Assembly: GCA_937974175.1 (NCBI GenBank)
Contig: CALJIG010000042.1
Coordinates: forward strand, 1 to 64,000
Source of the DNA: an uncultured Ignavibacteria bacterium
Lineage (GTDB): Bacteria > Bacteroidota > Ignavibacteria > Tepidaquicellales > Tepidaquicellaceae
DNA length: 64,000 nucleotides
Reading direction: 5' to 3'
Program-made: the position numbers and the translations under genes
The notes under the pieces: generated by a model
Seen by the model: only the letters and a program-made list of their open reading frames with translations
What the model was told of the DNA's origin: nothing
The model's database searches: none
In this document: positions 1-7,553 of the stretch, one piece after another
How the letters are laid out: each line of letters opens with the position of its first letter
Numbering within the stretch: position 1 is the first letter of the stretch

Positions 1-141
1 CTGCGCATTCAGGTCGCCTTCTTTCGATCCCTGAATTTCAGTAACAGGCTTTTCCTGTGCATAACATATGCAGGAAATAAACATAACAACAAATGCTATG
101 AGAACAATTCTTAATTCATAATTCATAATTCTAAATTGCAT
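1..141 (-). CDS. N-terminal fragment of an exported protein (cut by window edge)
   Basis: The minus strand is open from an ATG at 141-139 to the window edge (47 codons). The N-terminus has a few polar residues, a hydrophobic run (LIAFVVMFISCICYA) and then QEKP, so it reads as a Sec signal peptide with likely cleavage after CYA. The mature part seen here (EKPVTEIQGSKEGDLNAQ) is too short to assign a family. The ATG overlaps the TAA of the enoyl-CoA hydratase gene by one base (TAATG), so the two genes are probably translationally coupled. A second Met at codon 6 would give a more usual signal peptide length; the extra five codons lie in an AATTATGAATT-type repeat. The C-terminus is missing and the function is unknown. 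Confidence 0.6.
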   Translation of the reverse strand, partial: MQFRIMNYELRIVLIAFVVMFISCICYAQEKPVTEIQGSKEGDLNAQ

Positions 142-953
142 TACTTTCCCTTCCACTCAGCTTTTCTCTTTTCAACAAATGCATTCATGCCTTCAAATTT
201 ATCTTCGGTAGCAAATAATAAATAGAAATTTTTTCTTTCAAACTCAAGACCGGTTTCAATTGTAAGATCTAAAGAACGTGATACACACTCCTTGCCCAGC
301 ATAACAGCTACTGCCGGCTTGGATGCAATTTCTTTACCAAGCTCAATAGCTTCATCTAAATATACTTCATCTTCAACTACACGTGTTACAAGTCCGGCTT
401 CAAACATATCTTTAGCGGACATCATTCTTCCTGTGAGAATCATTTCCATAGCGCGCGCTTTGCCGATTGCTTTTGTAAGTCTTTGTGTACCCCCTGCACC
501 CGGAATTACACCTAAATTTATTTCAGGCTGACCGAACTTAGCGCTCTGCGCTGCTATTATCATATCGCAGCTCATTGCAAGCTCGCATCCACCGCCGAGA
601 GCGAAACCGCTTACTGCAGCAATTATTGGTTTTCTTACTTTTCTTATTTTATCCCATCGGGCAAACTGATTGCTAAGCTGCATTTCAATTGCAGTGGCAT
701 CTGCCATTTCTTTTATATCTGCTCCGGCAGCAAAAGCTCTGGCATTTCCTGTTAATACTATGCATCCTATTTCTTCGTCTTTGTCAAAGTTTTCCATTGT
801 GCCCACAACTTCTTTCATGAGCTCAACTTTTAATGCATTCAAAACATCAGGACGGTTTAGTTGTATTACTCCGACCTTAAGTCCGTTTTTATTTTCTATT
901 TCGGAAACAAGAATATTATTGTAAGAAGCTGAAAGGTAAGATTTATCGCTCAT
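141..953 (-). CDS. Enoyl-CoA hydratase/isomerase (crotonase) family protein
   Basis: 270 aa, a normal length for a single-domain crotonase. These enzymes usually hydrate 2-trans-enoyl-CoA thioesters in fatty-acid or amino-acid catabolism in the cytoplasm. Family features are visible: AFAAGADIKEM (about 74-83) forms the CoA/oxyanion-hole strand, FALGGGCELAM (about 117-126) supplies the second oxyanion NH and the first catalytic Glu (E124), and GQPEINLG carries the second Glu (E144), followed by IPGAGGTQRL. Having both Glu residues argues for a true hydratase rather than an isomerase or thioesterase relative. No other beta-oxidation gene is adjacent, so the substrate stays open. The stop overlaps the start of the next minus-strand gene. 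Confidence 0.9.
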   Translation of the reverse strand: MSDKSYLSASYNNILVSEIENKNGLKVGVIQLNRPDVLNALKVELMKEVVGTMENFDKDEEIGCIVLTGNARAFAAGADIKEMADATAIEMQLSNQFARWDKIRKVRKPIIAAVSGFALGGGCELAMSCDMIIAAQSAKFGQPEINLGVIPGAGGTQRLTKAIGKARAMEMILTGRMMSAKDMFEAGLVTRVVEDEVYLDEAIELGKEIASKPAVAVMLGKECVSRSLDLTIETGLEFERKNFYLLFATEDKFEGMNAFVEKRKAEWKGK

Positions 954-1143
954 TGTATTAGAATATTACTAAAAATGTGGAATGATTGTAAAAAATGAAA
1001 TTAAGGTTATTGATTTTTAATTACAATGAAGAATGAGGGTAAAATCAGGTTTAAAAATAGTTCTAAATTCATCATTTATATCTAAATATTTTATGAATTT
1101 AATTTAAAGAATACTATTTTTATTTTGATTCAAACAATATAAA

Positions 1144-2574
1144 ATGAAACTGCCAATTTTAGGCTTCGGCTGTTATAGAATAGACTACAGAGTTGAGGAA
1201 CATAGAAAATCGCTCGAGAAAGCTATTTTAGACGGAATAACTTTAATAGATACATCTGCAAATTATGCCGATGGCAAAAGCGAAATACTTGTCGGTCAGG
1301 TAGTGACTAAGTTAATTGAAGAGGATAAAATAAAGAGAGATGATCTTACGGTTGTAACAAAAGCTGGATATATACAAGGTTCAAATTATAAAACTGCGGT
1401 GGCAAGAAAAGAAGAAGGCAAACCTTTTCCCGAAGTTGTGGAATATGCTGAGCGTCTTTGGCACTGTATTCATCCTGATTTTCTTCAGCATCAGTTAGAA
1501 GAGCAGTTGAAAAGACTGCAGATGGATTACGTTGATGTGTACTTGCTTCACAATCCCGAATATTTTTTAGGCTGGGCTGAACACGAAGGAGTGAAAATCG
1601 AAACAGCCAGAGAAGAATACTACAGAAGAATGAAAAATGCTTTTGTATTTCTAGAGGAGAAAGTAAAAGAAGGTGTAATAAAATCCTACGGAATTTCTTC
1701 CAATTCTTTTCCCGGTTTACATAACGAGTATAATTTCACTTCACTGGAGAAAGTATTGTATATCGCCAATGAAATAAATACTGAAAATAATTTCAAATGC
1801 ATTCAACTGCCTTTTAATTTGATAGAGAGCGGAGCAGTTCTGAATAAAAATCAAGTGAACGGAACTAAAACTGTTCTTGAACTTGCTGAAGAAAATAAGT
1901 TGGAAGTTCTTGTAAACAGACCTCTTAATGCAATAACTGCTAAAGGTCTTCTGCGATTGGCTGATTTTGAAGTTACAGGCCAATACATTGAAAATGATTT
2001 TGTAAAGCAAAATAAATTAGTAATGTTAATGGAGCAGGACATTATTGATGAAAAATTAGTCGATATGGAAGCCAGTGAGGATTTAGATAAGGCGAAGAAG
2101 TTTCTTTCGTTCGGAAAGCTGATAGATGAGAACTGGAAATTTTTCGGAACGCTGGAGCATTTCAACGATAATATAGAGTATAATATAGCTCCAAGAATAA
2201 ATTTTCTTACTGATTTTTTTAATAATCAGGTTGAAGATGCCGGAACAAAAGAATTTTTTGCAAAGTATTTAGGGGAGAGTTATAAATTGTTTAATTTTAT
2301 TTCGACTTATTATAAAATAAATGCAAATTCACGCAATGCGAAGATTCATACTATAATAAATTCGATCATCCCTGAAGAATATCACAGTTTGTCGCTTTCA
2401 CAGAAAACAATGCTGCTTATTTCTTCATCTGATGGAGTATCAACTGTTTTGATCGGAGCAAGAAAAGAAAAATATGTAGATGATGCTGCAAAAGTTTTAA
2501 GTTTGAAAAAACTTCCTGAAACAATTTCCGTATTTAAGAAAATAAAAAGCGAAATAGCTGACCATATTAATTAA
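1144..2574 (+). CDS. Aldo/keto reductase family protein, extended form
   Basis: 476 aa, longer than the usual 300-350 aa of aldo/keto reductases. The N-terminal half is a recognisable AKR TIM barrel: LGFGCYR at the start, LIDTSANYADG with Asp36 and Tyr41, VVTKAG with Lys73, and DVYLLHNPEY with His136. Together these make the full catalytic tetrad (Asp, Tyr, Lys, His) used with NAD(P)H to reduce carbonyls. The region from about 260 to 420 is not a standard AKR segment and looks like a helical insertion. The end returns to the family pattern: SSDGVSTVLIGARKEKYVDDA resembles the NADP-phosphate-binding end of AKRs. The next gene starts 5 bases after the stop, so they are probably co-transcribed. 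The substrate cannot be inferred. Confidence 0.85.
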   Translation: MKLPILGFGCYRIDYRVEEHRKSLEKAILDGITLIDTSANYADGKSEILVGQVVTKLIEEDKIKRDDLTVVTKAGYIQGSNYKTAVARKEEGKPFPEVVEYAERLWHCIHPDFLQHQLEEQLKRLQMDYVDVYLLHNPEYFLGWAEHEGVKIETAREEYYRRMKNAFVFLEEKVKEGVIKSYGISSNSFPGLHNEYNFTSLEKVLYIANEINTENNFKCIQLPFNLIESGAVLNKNQVNGTKTVLELAEENKLEVLVNRPLNAITAKGLLRLADFEVTGQYIENDFVKQNKLVMLMEQDIIDEKLVDMEASEDLDKAKKFLSFGKLIDENWKFFGTLEHFNDNIEYNIAPRINFLTDFFNNQVEDAGTKEFFAKYLGESYKLFNFISTYYKINANSRNAKIHTIINSIIPEEYHSLSLSQKTMLLISSSDGVSTVLIGARKEKYVDDAAKVLSLKKLPETISVFKKIKSEIADHIN

Positions 2575-2579
2575 GTCTG

Positions 2580-3767
2580 ATGAATTTTAAAGAACAAAAA
2601 ATAAAAATAATTTTAATAGCATCGCTGGTAGTTGTTACAGCTGTATTATCCTATTTTTATTTCAATAGTTCAGATGATTCAAAAGAAACAGGAATTACAA
2701 AAACAACCGATAAAAAATTTACTGATGAGGAACTGAAGAAGAAAATCCCTTCGGAAATTGATTCTATGCTATATTCTTTCGGCATTAAAAAGGAATGGAT
2801 TAAGGACGGGAAAAATGATAAGAAGTCAAATAAAGCTCTTCCCGAATTATGGTTTGTTAAAGAAGTCTCAATTCCGCTTGACCTGAGTACGATAGAAGTT
2901 ACGACTAATTTTACAAATATGCTCCGCTACTACGGACTTGAAGAAACAATCAACGAAGACCCAAAGACTAAAAACATCAGCGCAGATATTTATTTTAAGA
3001 GAGACAGTTTAAAGAAAACGGTAGGAAATATAAAGCTTAACTATACCGATAAAATAAAAAGAGATGCTTCGGATGTATGTCTGATTTTAAATAATATTGT
3101 GGATTTTAAATCCTCCGATTTAAATGAAGTATTAAACTCAAATGAAAATTTCTCTATAATACTCCCTCTTACAAATGATAAGTCGGACGTTCAGTCATTA
3201 ATTGTTAATTCAAAAAAAGATTTCCTTCTGAAGTTTTCAATTGGAAAAGAAGATGATGTAGAGGCTGATTTTAAATCCGGTACGGAAGGAAACCGTGAGT
3301 GGAGAGCTAAAATTAAAAGTGTTTCCTATGAGTTTGCAAAAACAGGCGGCGTGATAATAGATAACCCTGTAAAAGATTTTGTGTTTGAAGAAAAAATTAA
3401 GGATGAATTTTTGAAGTATAAAATCACTACGTATAAAGATACATTGCTTCAGAAGTTTGCTTCGGCAAATATTGATGAGAAAAAAGTTTATGATTTATTC
3501 ACTAATATTATTAACAGGACAAAGAACGGCTACACAAATAATTTTTATATTTTAAATCTTTCTCCCTCAGAATTTTTATTCCTAGATAAAGAGATTACGA
3601 ATCTGAAAAGACGCGGATATAAATTTTATTCGTTCAAAGATATGATGCGAAAGATGAACGCTCCGCTGGTAAAACCCAGTGATGACAAAAAAACAGATAC
3701 TCCTCAAGGAGTAAAAGCGGATACTTTAAATCCTGCGCCAAAAACACCAACCAAAAAGAAAAAGTAA
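2580..3767 (+). CDS. Membrane-anchored protein, possible degenerate divergent polysaccharide deacetylase (YibQ-like)
   Basis: 395 aa. One hydrophobic segment lies at about residues 9-27 (IILIASLVVVTAVLSYFYF), so this is probably a signal anchor with the rest in the periplasm; the C-terminus is Lys/Pro/Thr-rich and disordered-looking. A middle stretch (SIILPLTNDKSDVQSLIVNSKKDFLLKFSI, about 195-225) and a late one (ITNLKRRGYKFYSFKDMM) follow the strand/helix pattern of divergent polysaccharide deacetylases, in which a strand ending in ILP, a helix and a second strand lead to an H-x-P motif. That metal-binding motif is absent here. The family call is therefore my inference; a plain hypothetical protein is the safe reading. 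It lies 5 bases after the aldo/keto reductase and 7 bases before tadA. Confidence 0.5.
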   Translation: MNFKEQKIKIILIASLVVVTAVLSYFYFNSSDDSKETGITKTTDKKFTDEELKKKIPSEIDSMLYSFGIKKEWIKDGKNDKKSNKALPELWFVKEVSIPLDLSTIEVTTNFTNMLRYYGLEETINEDPKTKNISADIYFKRDSLKKTVGNIKLNYTDKIKRDASDVCLILNNIVDFKSSDLNEVLNSNENFSIILPLTNDKSDVQSLIVNSKKDFLLKFSIGKEDDVEADFKSGTEGNREWRAKIKSVSYEFAKTGGVIIDNPVKDFVFEEKIKDEFLKYKITTYKDTLLQKFASANIDEKKVYDLFTNIINRTKNGYTNNFYILNLSPSEFLFLDKEITNLKRRGYKFYSFKDMMRKMNAPLVKPSDDKKTDTPQGVKADTLNPAPKTPTKKKK

Positions 3768-3774
3768 AACAAAA

Positions 3775-4224
3775 ATGAATACACAGGAACTATGGATGAA
3801 GTATGCCTTTAAAGAGGCAGAGAGAGCTTACGAAGAAAACGAAGTCCCGATAGGATGCATCATCACTTTCCAGAATACAATCATTGCCAAGGCGCACAAT
3901 CAGGTTGAGACATTAAAAGATCCGACTGCCCACGCAGAGATAATTGCAATCACTTCTGCCGCTGAATATTTACAGTCAAAGCAGCTGATCGGATGCAATA
4001 TGTATGTTACGCTTGAGCCCTGCCCAATGTGCGCGGGAGCAATTGTGATGGCTAAGATTGATAATCTCTTCTTCGGTGCTTTCGATAATAATATCGGCGG
4101 ATGTGGCAGCGCATTTAATATCACTTCAAATGAAAAGATGAATCACATCGTTAATGTCTATGGGGGAATTATGGATAAAGAGTGCGCAGGGATATTAAAA
4201 AGTTTTTTTGAGGTTAAAAGGTAA
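3775..4224 (+). CDS. tadA: tRNA-specific adenosine deaminase TadA
   Basis: 149 aa, the usual length. TadA deaminates A34 to inosine in tRNA-Arg(ACG), allowing wobble decoding of CGN codons. The zinc site is complete: TAHAEI provides the His53 ligand and the Glu55 proton shuttle, and EPCPMCAGAI provides Cys83 and Cys86. The N-terminal helix, EVPIGCII and the DNNIGGCGS loop also match bacterial TadA rather than free-nucleoside or guanine deaminases. It is the third gene of a tight plus-strand run. Its stop codon abuts the stop codon of the convergent gene at 4225, with no room for a separate terminator. Confidence 0.93.
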   Translation: MNTQELWMKYAFKEAERAYEENEVPIGCIITFQNTIIAKAHNQVETLKDPTAHAEIIAITSAAEYLQSKQLIGCNMYVTLEPCPMCAGAIVMAKIDNLFFGAFDNNIGGCGSAFNITSNEKMNHIVNVYGGIMDKECAGILKSFFEVKR

Positions 4225-5115
4225 TTAACCGCACCAGCAAAGTTCTTCTTTTTTTCTAAAACTCCACTCTCCATTTTTCTTTTCCAAATAGTATATTGTT
4301 TGATTACAATCGGTGTAAGTACTTACTCGGGCAAAGGATAATGTCTTGTCAATCATGATTGAGTTTATAGCTGACCTGCCGTTAATATCAAATCCGCTTC
4401 CTATTGTATGACCATCCTCATATATAGTTCTTGGTCCTGTTTCTAAAATAGGTAGGTACCGGTTCAGAAAATCAAATCGTTTTTGAAATTCTTCTCTGTT
4501 TCTTTTTACAGTCCAACGGTCATATTTAGTATAAGATGTTTTTATAAAGTTTCCTAAAACAAAATAATTAATTATTCCTGAATAGGTGGAATCTAAAAAT
4601 ACTATATTTGAACCATTTATCTGAGGTCTGAAATCTATTAATCTTTTTTTGTTCAGTAATTTGCCATCCATATAACGAGCTAATTCTGGTGGTTTTAATG
4701 TATCTCTTCTTGAGTTATCAGGTTCATAAGAGTCCCACTCAGAGTCTTGATACCATTGGAAATACATAATTCTTTCCATTACATAAACTACCAGAATATT
4801 ATCCAGCAGATTTGATTTTATTATTCTGTATGAATTGGCATCATCACTTACAGCTTTTGAATTTTTTTCATTTAATGGTTCTGGTTCATATAAAAATTTA
4901 TATAATTCCATGGCTGCTTTTGTTGTATCGTCAGTATAATTATACTGTGATACCGGCAAATCCTTCTTCCAATTCTCAAAGAATATCTGCATCAAAGAAT
5001 CTGAATCTTCTTCATAAGCACTTTCTAACAATTTAATCTGCGATTGAGAGAATACTTGAGAGGTAAAAAATACGAGGGAAATTAAAACGAGGTATTTAGC
5101 TAATTTCCGTTCCAT
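4225..5115 (-). CDS. Secreted protein of unknown function
   Basis: 296 aa. The N-terminus is a good Sec signal peptide (KYLVLISLVFFTSQVFS, then QSQ), with likely cleavage after VFS. The mature part is rich in Tyr, Trp and Asp/Asn, has no transmembrane segment and no motif I recognise. A Cys-Trp-Cys triplet sits at the extreme C-terminus (ELCWCG). It is convergent with tadA. On its 5' side the M15-like peptidase gene on the same strand ends 39 bases away, so they may share a transcript. I cannot assign a function. Confidence 0.75.
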   Translation of the reverse strand: MERKLAKYLVLISLVFFTSQVFSQSQIKLLESAYEEDSDSLMQIFFENWKKDLPVSQYNYTDDTTKAAMELYKFLYEPEPLNEKNSKAVSDDANSYRIIKSNLLDNILVVYVMERIMYFQWYQDSEWDSYEPDNSRRDTLKPPELARYMDGKLLNKKRLIDFRPQINGSNIVFLDSTYSGIINYFVLGNFIKTSYTKYDRWTVKRNREEFQKRFDFLNRYLPILETGPRTIYEDGHTIGSGFDINGRSAINSIMIDKTLSFARVSTYTDCNQTIYYLEKKNGEWSFRKKEELCWCG

Positions 5116-5154
5116 AGGTTAATGTAACGAAAATTTTAAAAAATAAAAGTGGAT

Positions 5155-6117
5155 TCAAATCACTCCGATAATTTTTTCTTCGAGTAATCCGTCGTTATTT
5201 GTAATTATTAGTTTGTAAATTCCTGTCTTTAAAAAATCGGTAAGTACATTTATTGAGTGACTACCCGGTTCATAAATACCCGAGAGAAGGTCAGCCTTTT
5301 TCTTCCCGTACATATCGTAAAATTTAATTTTTAAAGTGCCGGGATTATTATTATAAAAATTATAAACGAAAGAATTTACTTTGTCCGATTTTTTATAAAC
5401 CGGACTATACGCACTTGCAATCATGCAGATTTTTTGATTAATGATGGCATTCAAATTAGCGCTTAAGTCATTTGCATAGGTTGATACATCCATATTCCAT
5501 ATGCTGTTATCCTGTAAATGAACGTGGCGGTTTCCGCCGCGGCCGTGTTCGAGATAGTGTATGTTTATTGCATCGTTCAGCGAAAGTATTTTAGTTTTAT
5601 CTTCGGGCGGAGTGTATGATAAATCCATAGCTGCTCCTATGATATGCGGCGATGCTTCTATGTTTGACCACCCTCTTCTTTTATAAAGCAGCTGTGCTTC
5701 ATTTGTACGCATACCATCCGATACACGTGGTCTAAATTTTACTTTATCTAATAAGTATAAAAATTTTATTAAGGCAGGAGCCTGAAGATAAGGAATTACA
5801 TTATGTTTCAGCTGCAGGAATGGAAAGGAAAATTTCACCATAGGGAAATATCCTTTCTCATTGGTGAAACTTACAAAATTATAATCGGGAATATATAGAA
5901 CAGAATCAGTACGGGTAATTATTTCAAACTGATTATAAACACTTCCGTCATCATTAATGATTTTTAAATAACCAGAGATAAGATGATTCTCTTTCGTATA
6001 GAAGAATGCATTATCAGATTCGCAGTTATAATCAACGAATGAAATATTGTTGGCTTTGCATAAATTCAGCAAAGCAAAAAAAAGTAAAATACGAAATGTG
6101 TTTGGGGTGATTTTCAA
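5155..6117 (-). CDS. M15-like zinc peptidase domain with T9SS-like C-terminal tail
   Basis: 320 aa with a signal-peptide-like start (FRILLFFALLNLCKA). The centre has FRPRVSDGMRT (about 128-138), then SPHIIGAAMDLSY with His158 and Asp165 spaced as in S-x-H-x-x-G-x-A-x-D of the M15 D,D-carboxypeptidase/VanY family, then GGNRHVHL (His198 and His200) where the third zinc ligand is expected. I infer a periplasmic or surface metallopeptidase acting on peptidoglycan stem peptides. The last ~70 residues (NNNPGTLKIKFYDMYGKK, GIYEPGSHSINVL, LKTGIYKLII) follow the pattern of a type A T9SS sorting domain, although the NPFNP lead-in seen in the other cargos of this window is missing. It lies 20 bases after HPr on the minus strand. 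Confidence 0.65.
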   Translation of the reverse strand: MKITPNTFRILLFFALLNLCKANNISFVDYNCESDNAFFYTKENHLISGYLKIINDDGSVYNQFEIITRTDSVLYIPDYNFVSFTNEKGYFPMVKFSFPFLQLKHNVIPYLQAPALIKFLYLLDKVKFRPRVSDGMRTNEAQLLYKRRGWSNIEASPHIIGAAMDLSYTPPEDKTKILSLNDAINIHYLEHGRGGNRHVHLQDNSIWNMDVSTYANDLSANLNAIINQKICMIASAYSPVYKKSDKVNSFVYNFYNNNPGTLKIKFYDMYGKKKADLLSGIYEPGSHSINVLTDFLKTGIYKLIITNNDGLLEEKIIGVI

Positions 6118-6137
6118 TGATTAAATCCTATAAAAAT

Positions 6138-6404
6138 TTACATCTCACCGAATCCTTTTTCGAAAAAATCTATCATCTCAACCGATAAAGCTTCTTCATC
6201 TTCTCCTTCAAACTTCAATGTCAGTTTAGAGCCTTTTTCTGCTGCAAGTGTCATTACGCCAATAATACTTTTGCCGTTAACTTCAAAATCGTCCCGAGTA
6301 ATATAAAAATCAGATTTATATTTGGCAGCAATTTTTACAATCGATGATGCAGGGCGCGTATGCATTCCTGCATTATTTACTATCTCAACTTCTTTTTCAA
6401 TCAT
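6138..6404 (-). CDS. HPr family phosphocarrier protein
   Basis: 88 aa, a normal HPr length. The active-site motif NAGMHTRPAS places the phosphorylatable His at residue 15, and GKSIIGVMTLA places Ser at residue 46, both at the canonical positions. Ser46 is the site phosphorylated by HPr kinase in regulated systems. No enzyme I, enzyme II or HPr kinase gene is in the window, so the sequence does not show whether this HPr serves sugar uptake or a purely regulatory relay, as proposed for many Bacteroidota/Chlorobi relatives with incomplete PTS. It is flanked on the same strand by the polyprenyl synthase gene (17-base gap) and the M15-like peptidase gene. Confidence 0.9.
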   Translation of the reverse strand: MIEKEVEIVNNAGMHTRPASSIVKIAAKYKSDFYITRDDFEVNGKSIIGVMTLAAEKGSKLTLKFEGEDEEALSVEMIDFFEKGFGEM

Positions 6405-6421
6405 TCCTTAGTTTATACTAA

Positions 6422-7411
6422 TTAAGAATTTCGTTCAAGCAGCATTTGTGAAAATCCTTTCAGCAATTCCTGATGCTTAGGGTCAAAATCTTTTATGCAT
6501 TCATCTGCTTTTAAGGTAAAGCTCTCCACTGCTTTTTTTGCAGCGTCAATTACTCCGTAATCTAAATATATTTTTTTAATCCTTTGTATCTCTTCTTCCT
6601 GATTATCTTTGATGCCTGAGTTTTTTACTATCAGTTCAATTCTTTCCCTGTCTTCTTTTTTGTTTACTACTTCAAGCGATTTCAGAAGCAGAAATGTTTT
6701 CTTTCCTTCAATAAGGTCGCCGCCTATTTTTTTCCCGAACTCTTTTTCATCTGCAATTATATCAAGCAAGTCATCCTGAATCTGAAATGCAAGTCCTGAG
6801 TTAACGGCAAACTCCCGTATGTTGTGAATTTGCTGTTCAGTTCCTCCGCCGATAATTGCTCCCATCACTGCGCTTACTTCAATAAGCTTTGCAGTTTTTT
6901 TCTGAATCATCATTAAATACTTGTCAATCGTAACATCATTCTCTAATTCAAAATCTTTATCATAGCTTTGTCCTTCACAGACTTCTACAACACCTTCCGT
7001 GAATTCTTTAACAATTTTTTCAATACCTAAAACTTTTGTTCTGAGAAGTGACTTATAAGCTATTGCAATTAAGTTATCTCCGGCAAGTATTGCTGTATTT
7101 ACATTCCATTTTTTGTGAACAGTTTCATTTCCTCTTCGTGTATCGGCATTATCCATTATATCATCGTGAACCAGTGTGAAATTGTGCAAAACTTCTATTG
7201 CTGCGCCAGCATCAAGAGCATCTTCTATATTTCCGCCGACAGTTTCACATGCAAAAAGTAAGATTATTGGCCGGATTCTTTTTCCGCCGCCTGATAAAAT
7301 ATAGTTTACGGGGTCATAAAGGCTTTTAGGTTCTTTTTCCACAACAAGAGAGTTAACTCTATCATCAATTTTACTCTTATATTCGCTATACTTCTCTAAA
7401 AATTTTTTCAT
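6422..7411 (-). CDS. Polyprenyl diphosphate synthase, short-chain (FPP/GGPP) type
   Basis: 329 aa, trans-isoprenyl diphosphate synthase fold. It condenses isopentenyl diphosphate onto allylic diphosphates. Both aspartate-rich motifs are intact: DDIMD at 83-87 with the following TRRG, and DDLLD at 213-217. GGGKRIRP (41-48) is the substrate-binding loop. The residue five positions before the first motif is Phe78, and bulky residues there usually limit the product to C15-C20, so I favour farnesyl or geranylgeranyl diphosphate over octaprenyl; this is an inference. It is the first gene of the minus-strand run that continues into HPr and the M15-like peptidase, divergent from the subtilase at 7554. 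Confidence 0.88.
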   Translation of the reverse strand: MKKFLEKYSEYKSKIDDRVNSLVVEKEPKSLYDPVNYILSGGGKRIRPIILLFACETVGGNIEDALDAGAAIEVLHNFTLVHDDIMDNADTRRGNETVHKKWNVNTAILAGDNLIAIAYKSLLRTKVLGIEKIVKEFTEGVVEVCEGQSYDKDFELENDVTIDKYLMMIQKKTAKLIEVSAVMGAIIGGGTEQQIHNIREFAVNSGLAFQIQDDLLDIIADEKEFGKKIGGDLIEGKKTFLLLKSLEVVNKKEDRERIELIVKNSGIKDNQEEEIQRIKKIYLDYGVIDAAKKAVESFTLKADECIKDFDPKHQELLKGFSQMLLERNS

Positions 7412-7553
7412 TCGTATTTATTTTCTGATAAACGTGAAACTTTTAACTGATTTTAGAATTTAATAGACAAGGTTTGGGTTACAAAACCAAAAGGCAGTTG
7501 TAATTCTATTGTAAATAAAACTGTTAATATATAAAATATTATTCGTTAGAAAT

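Noticed and set aside
6138..6404. Evidence for a sugar PTS from HPr
   Set aside because: No EI or EII genes are seen here; HPr alone does not show sugar transport.
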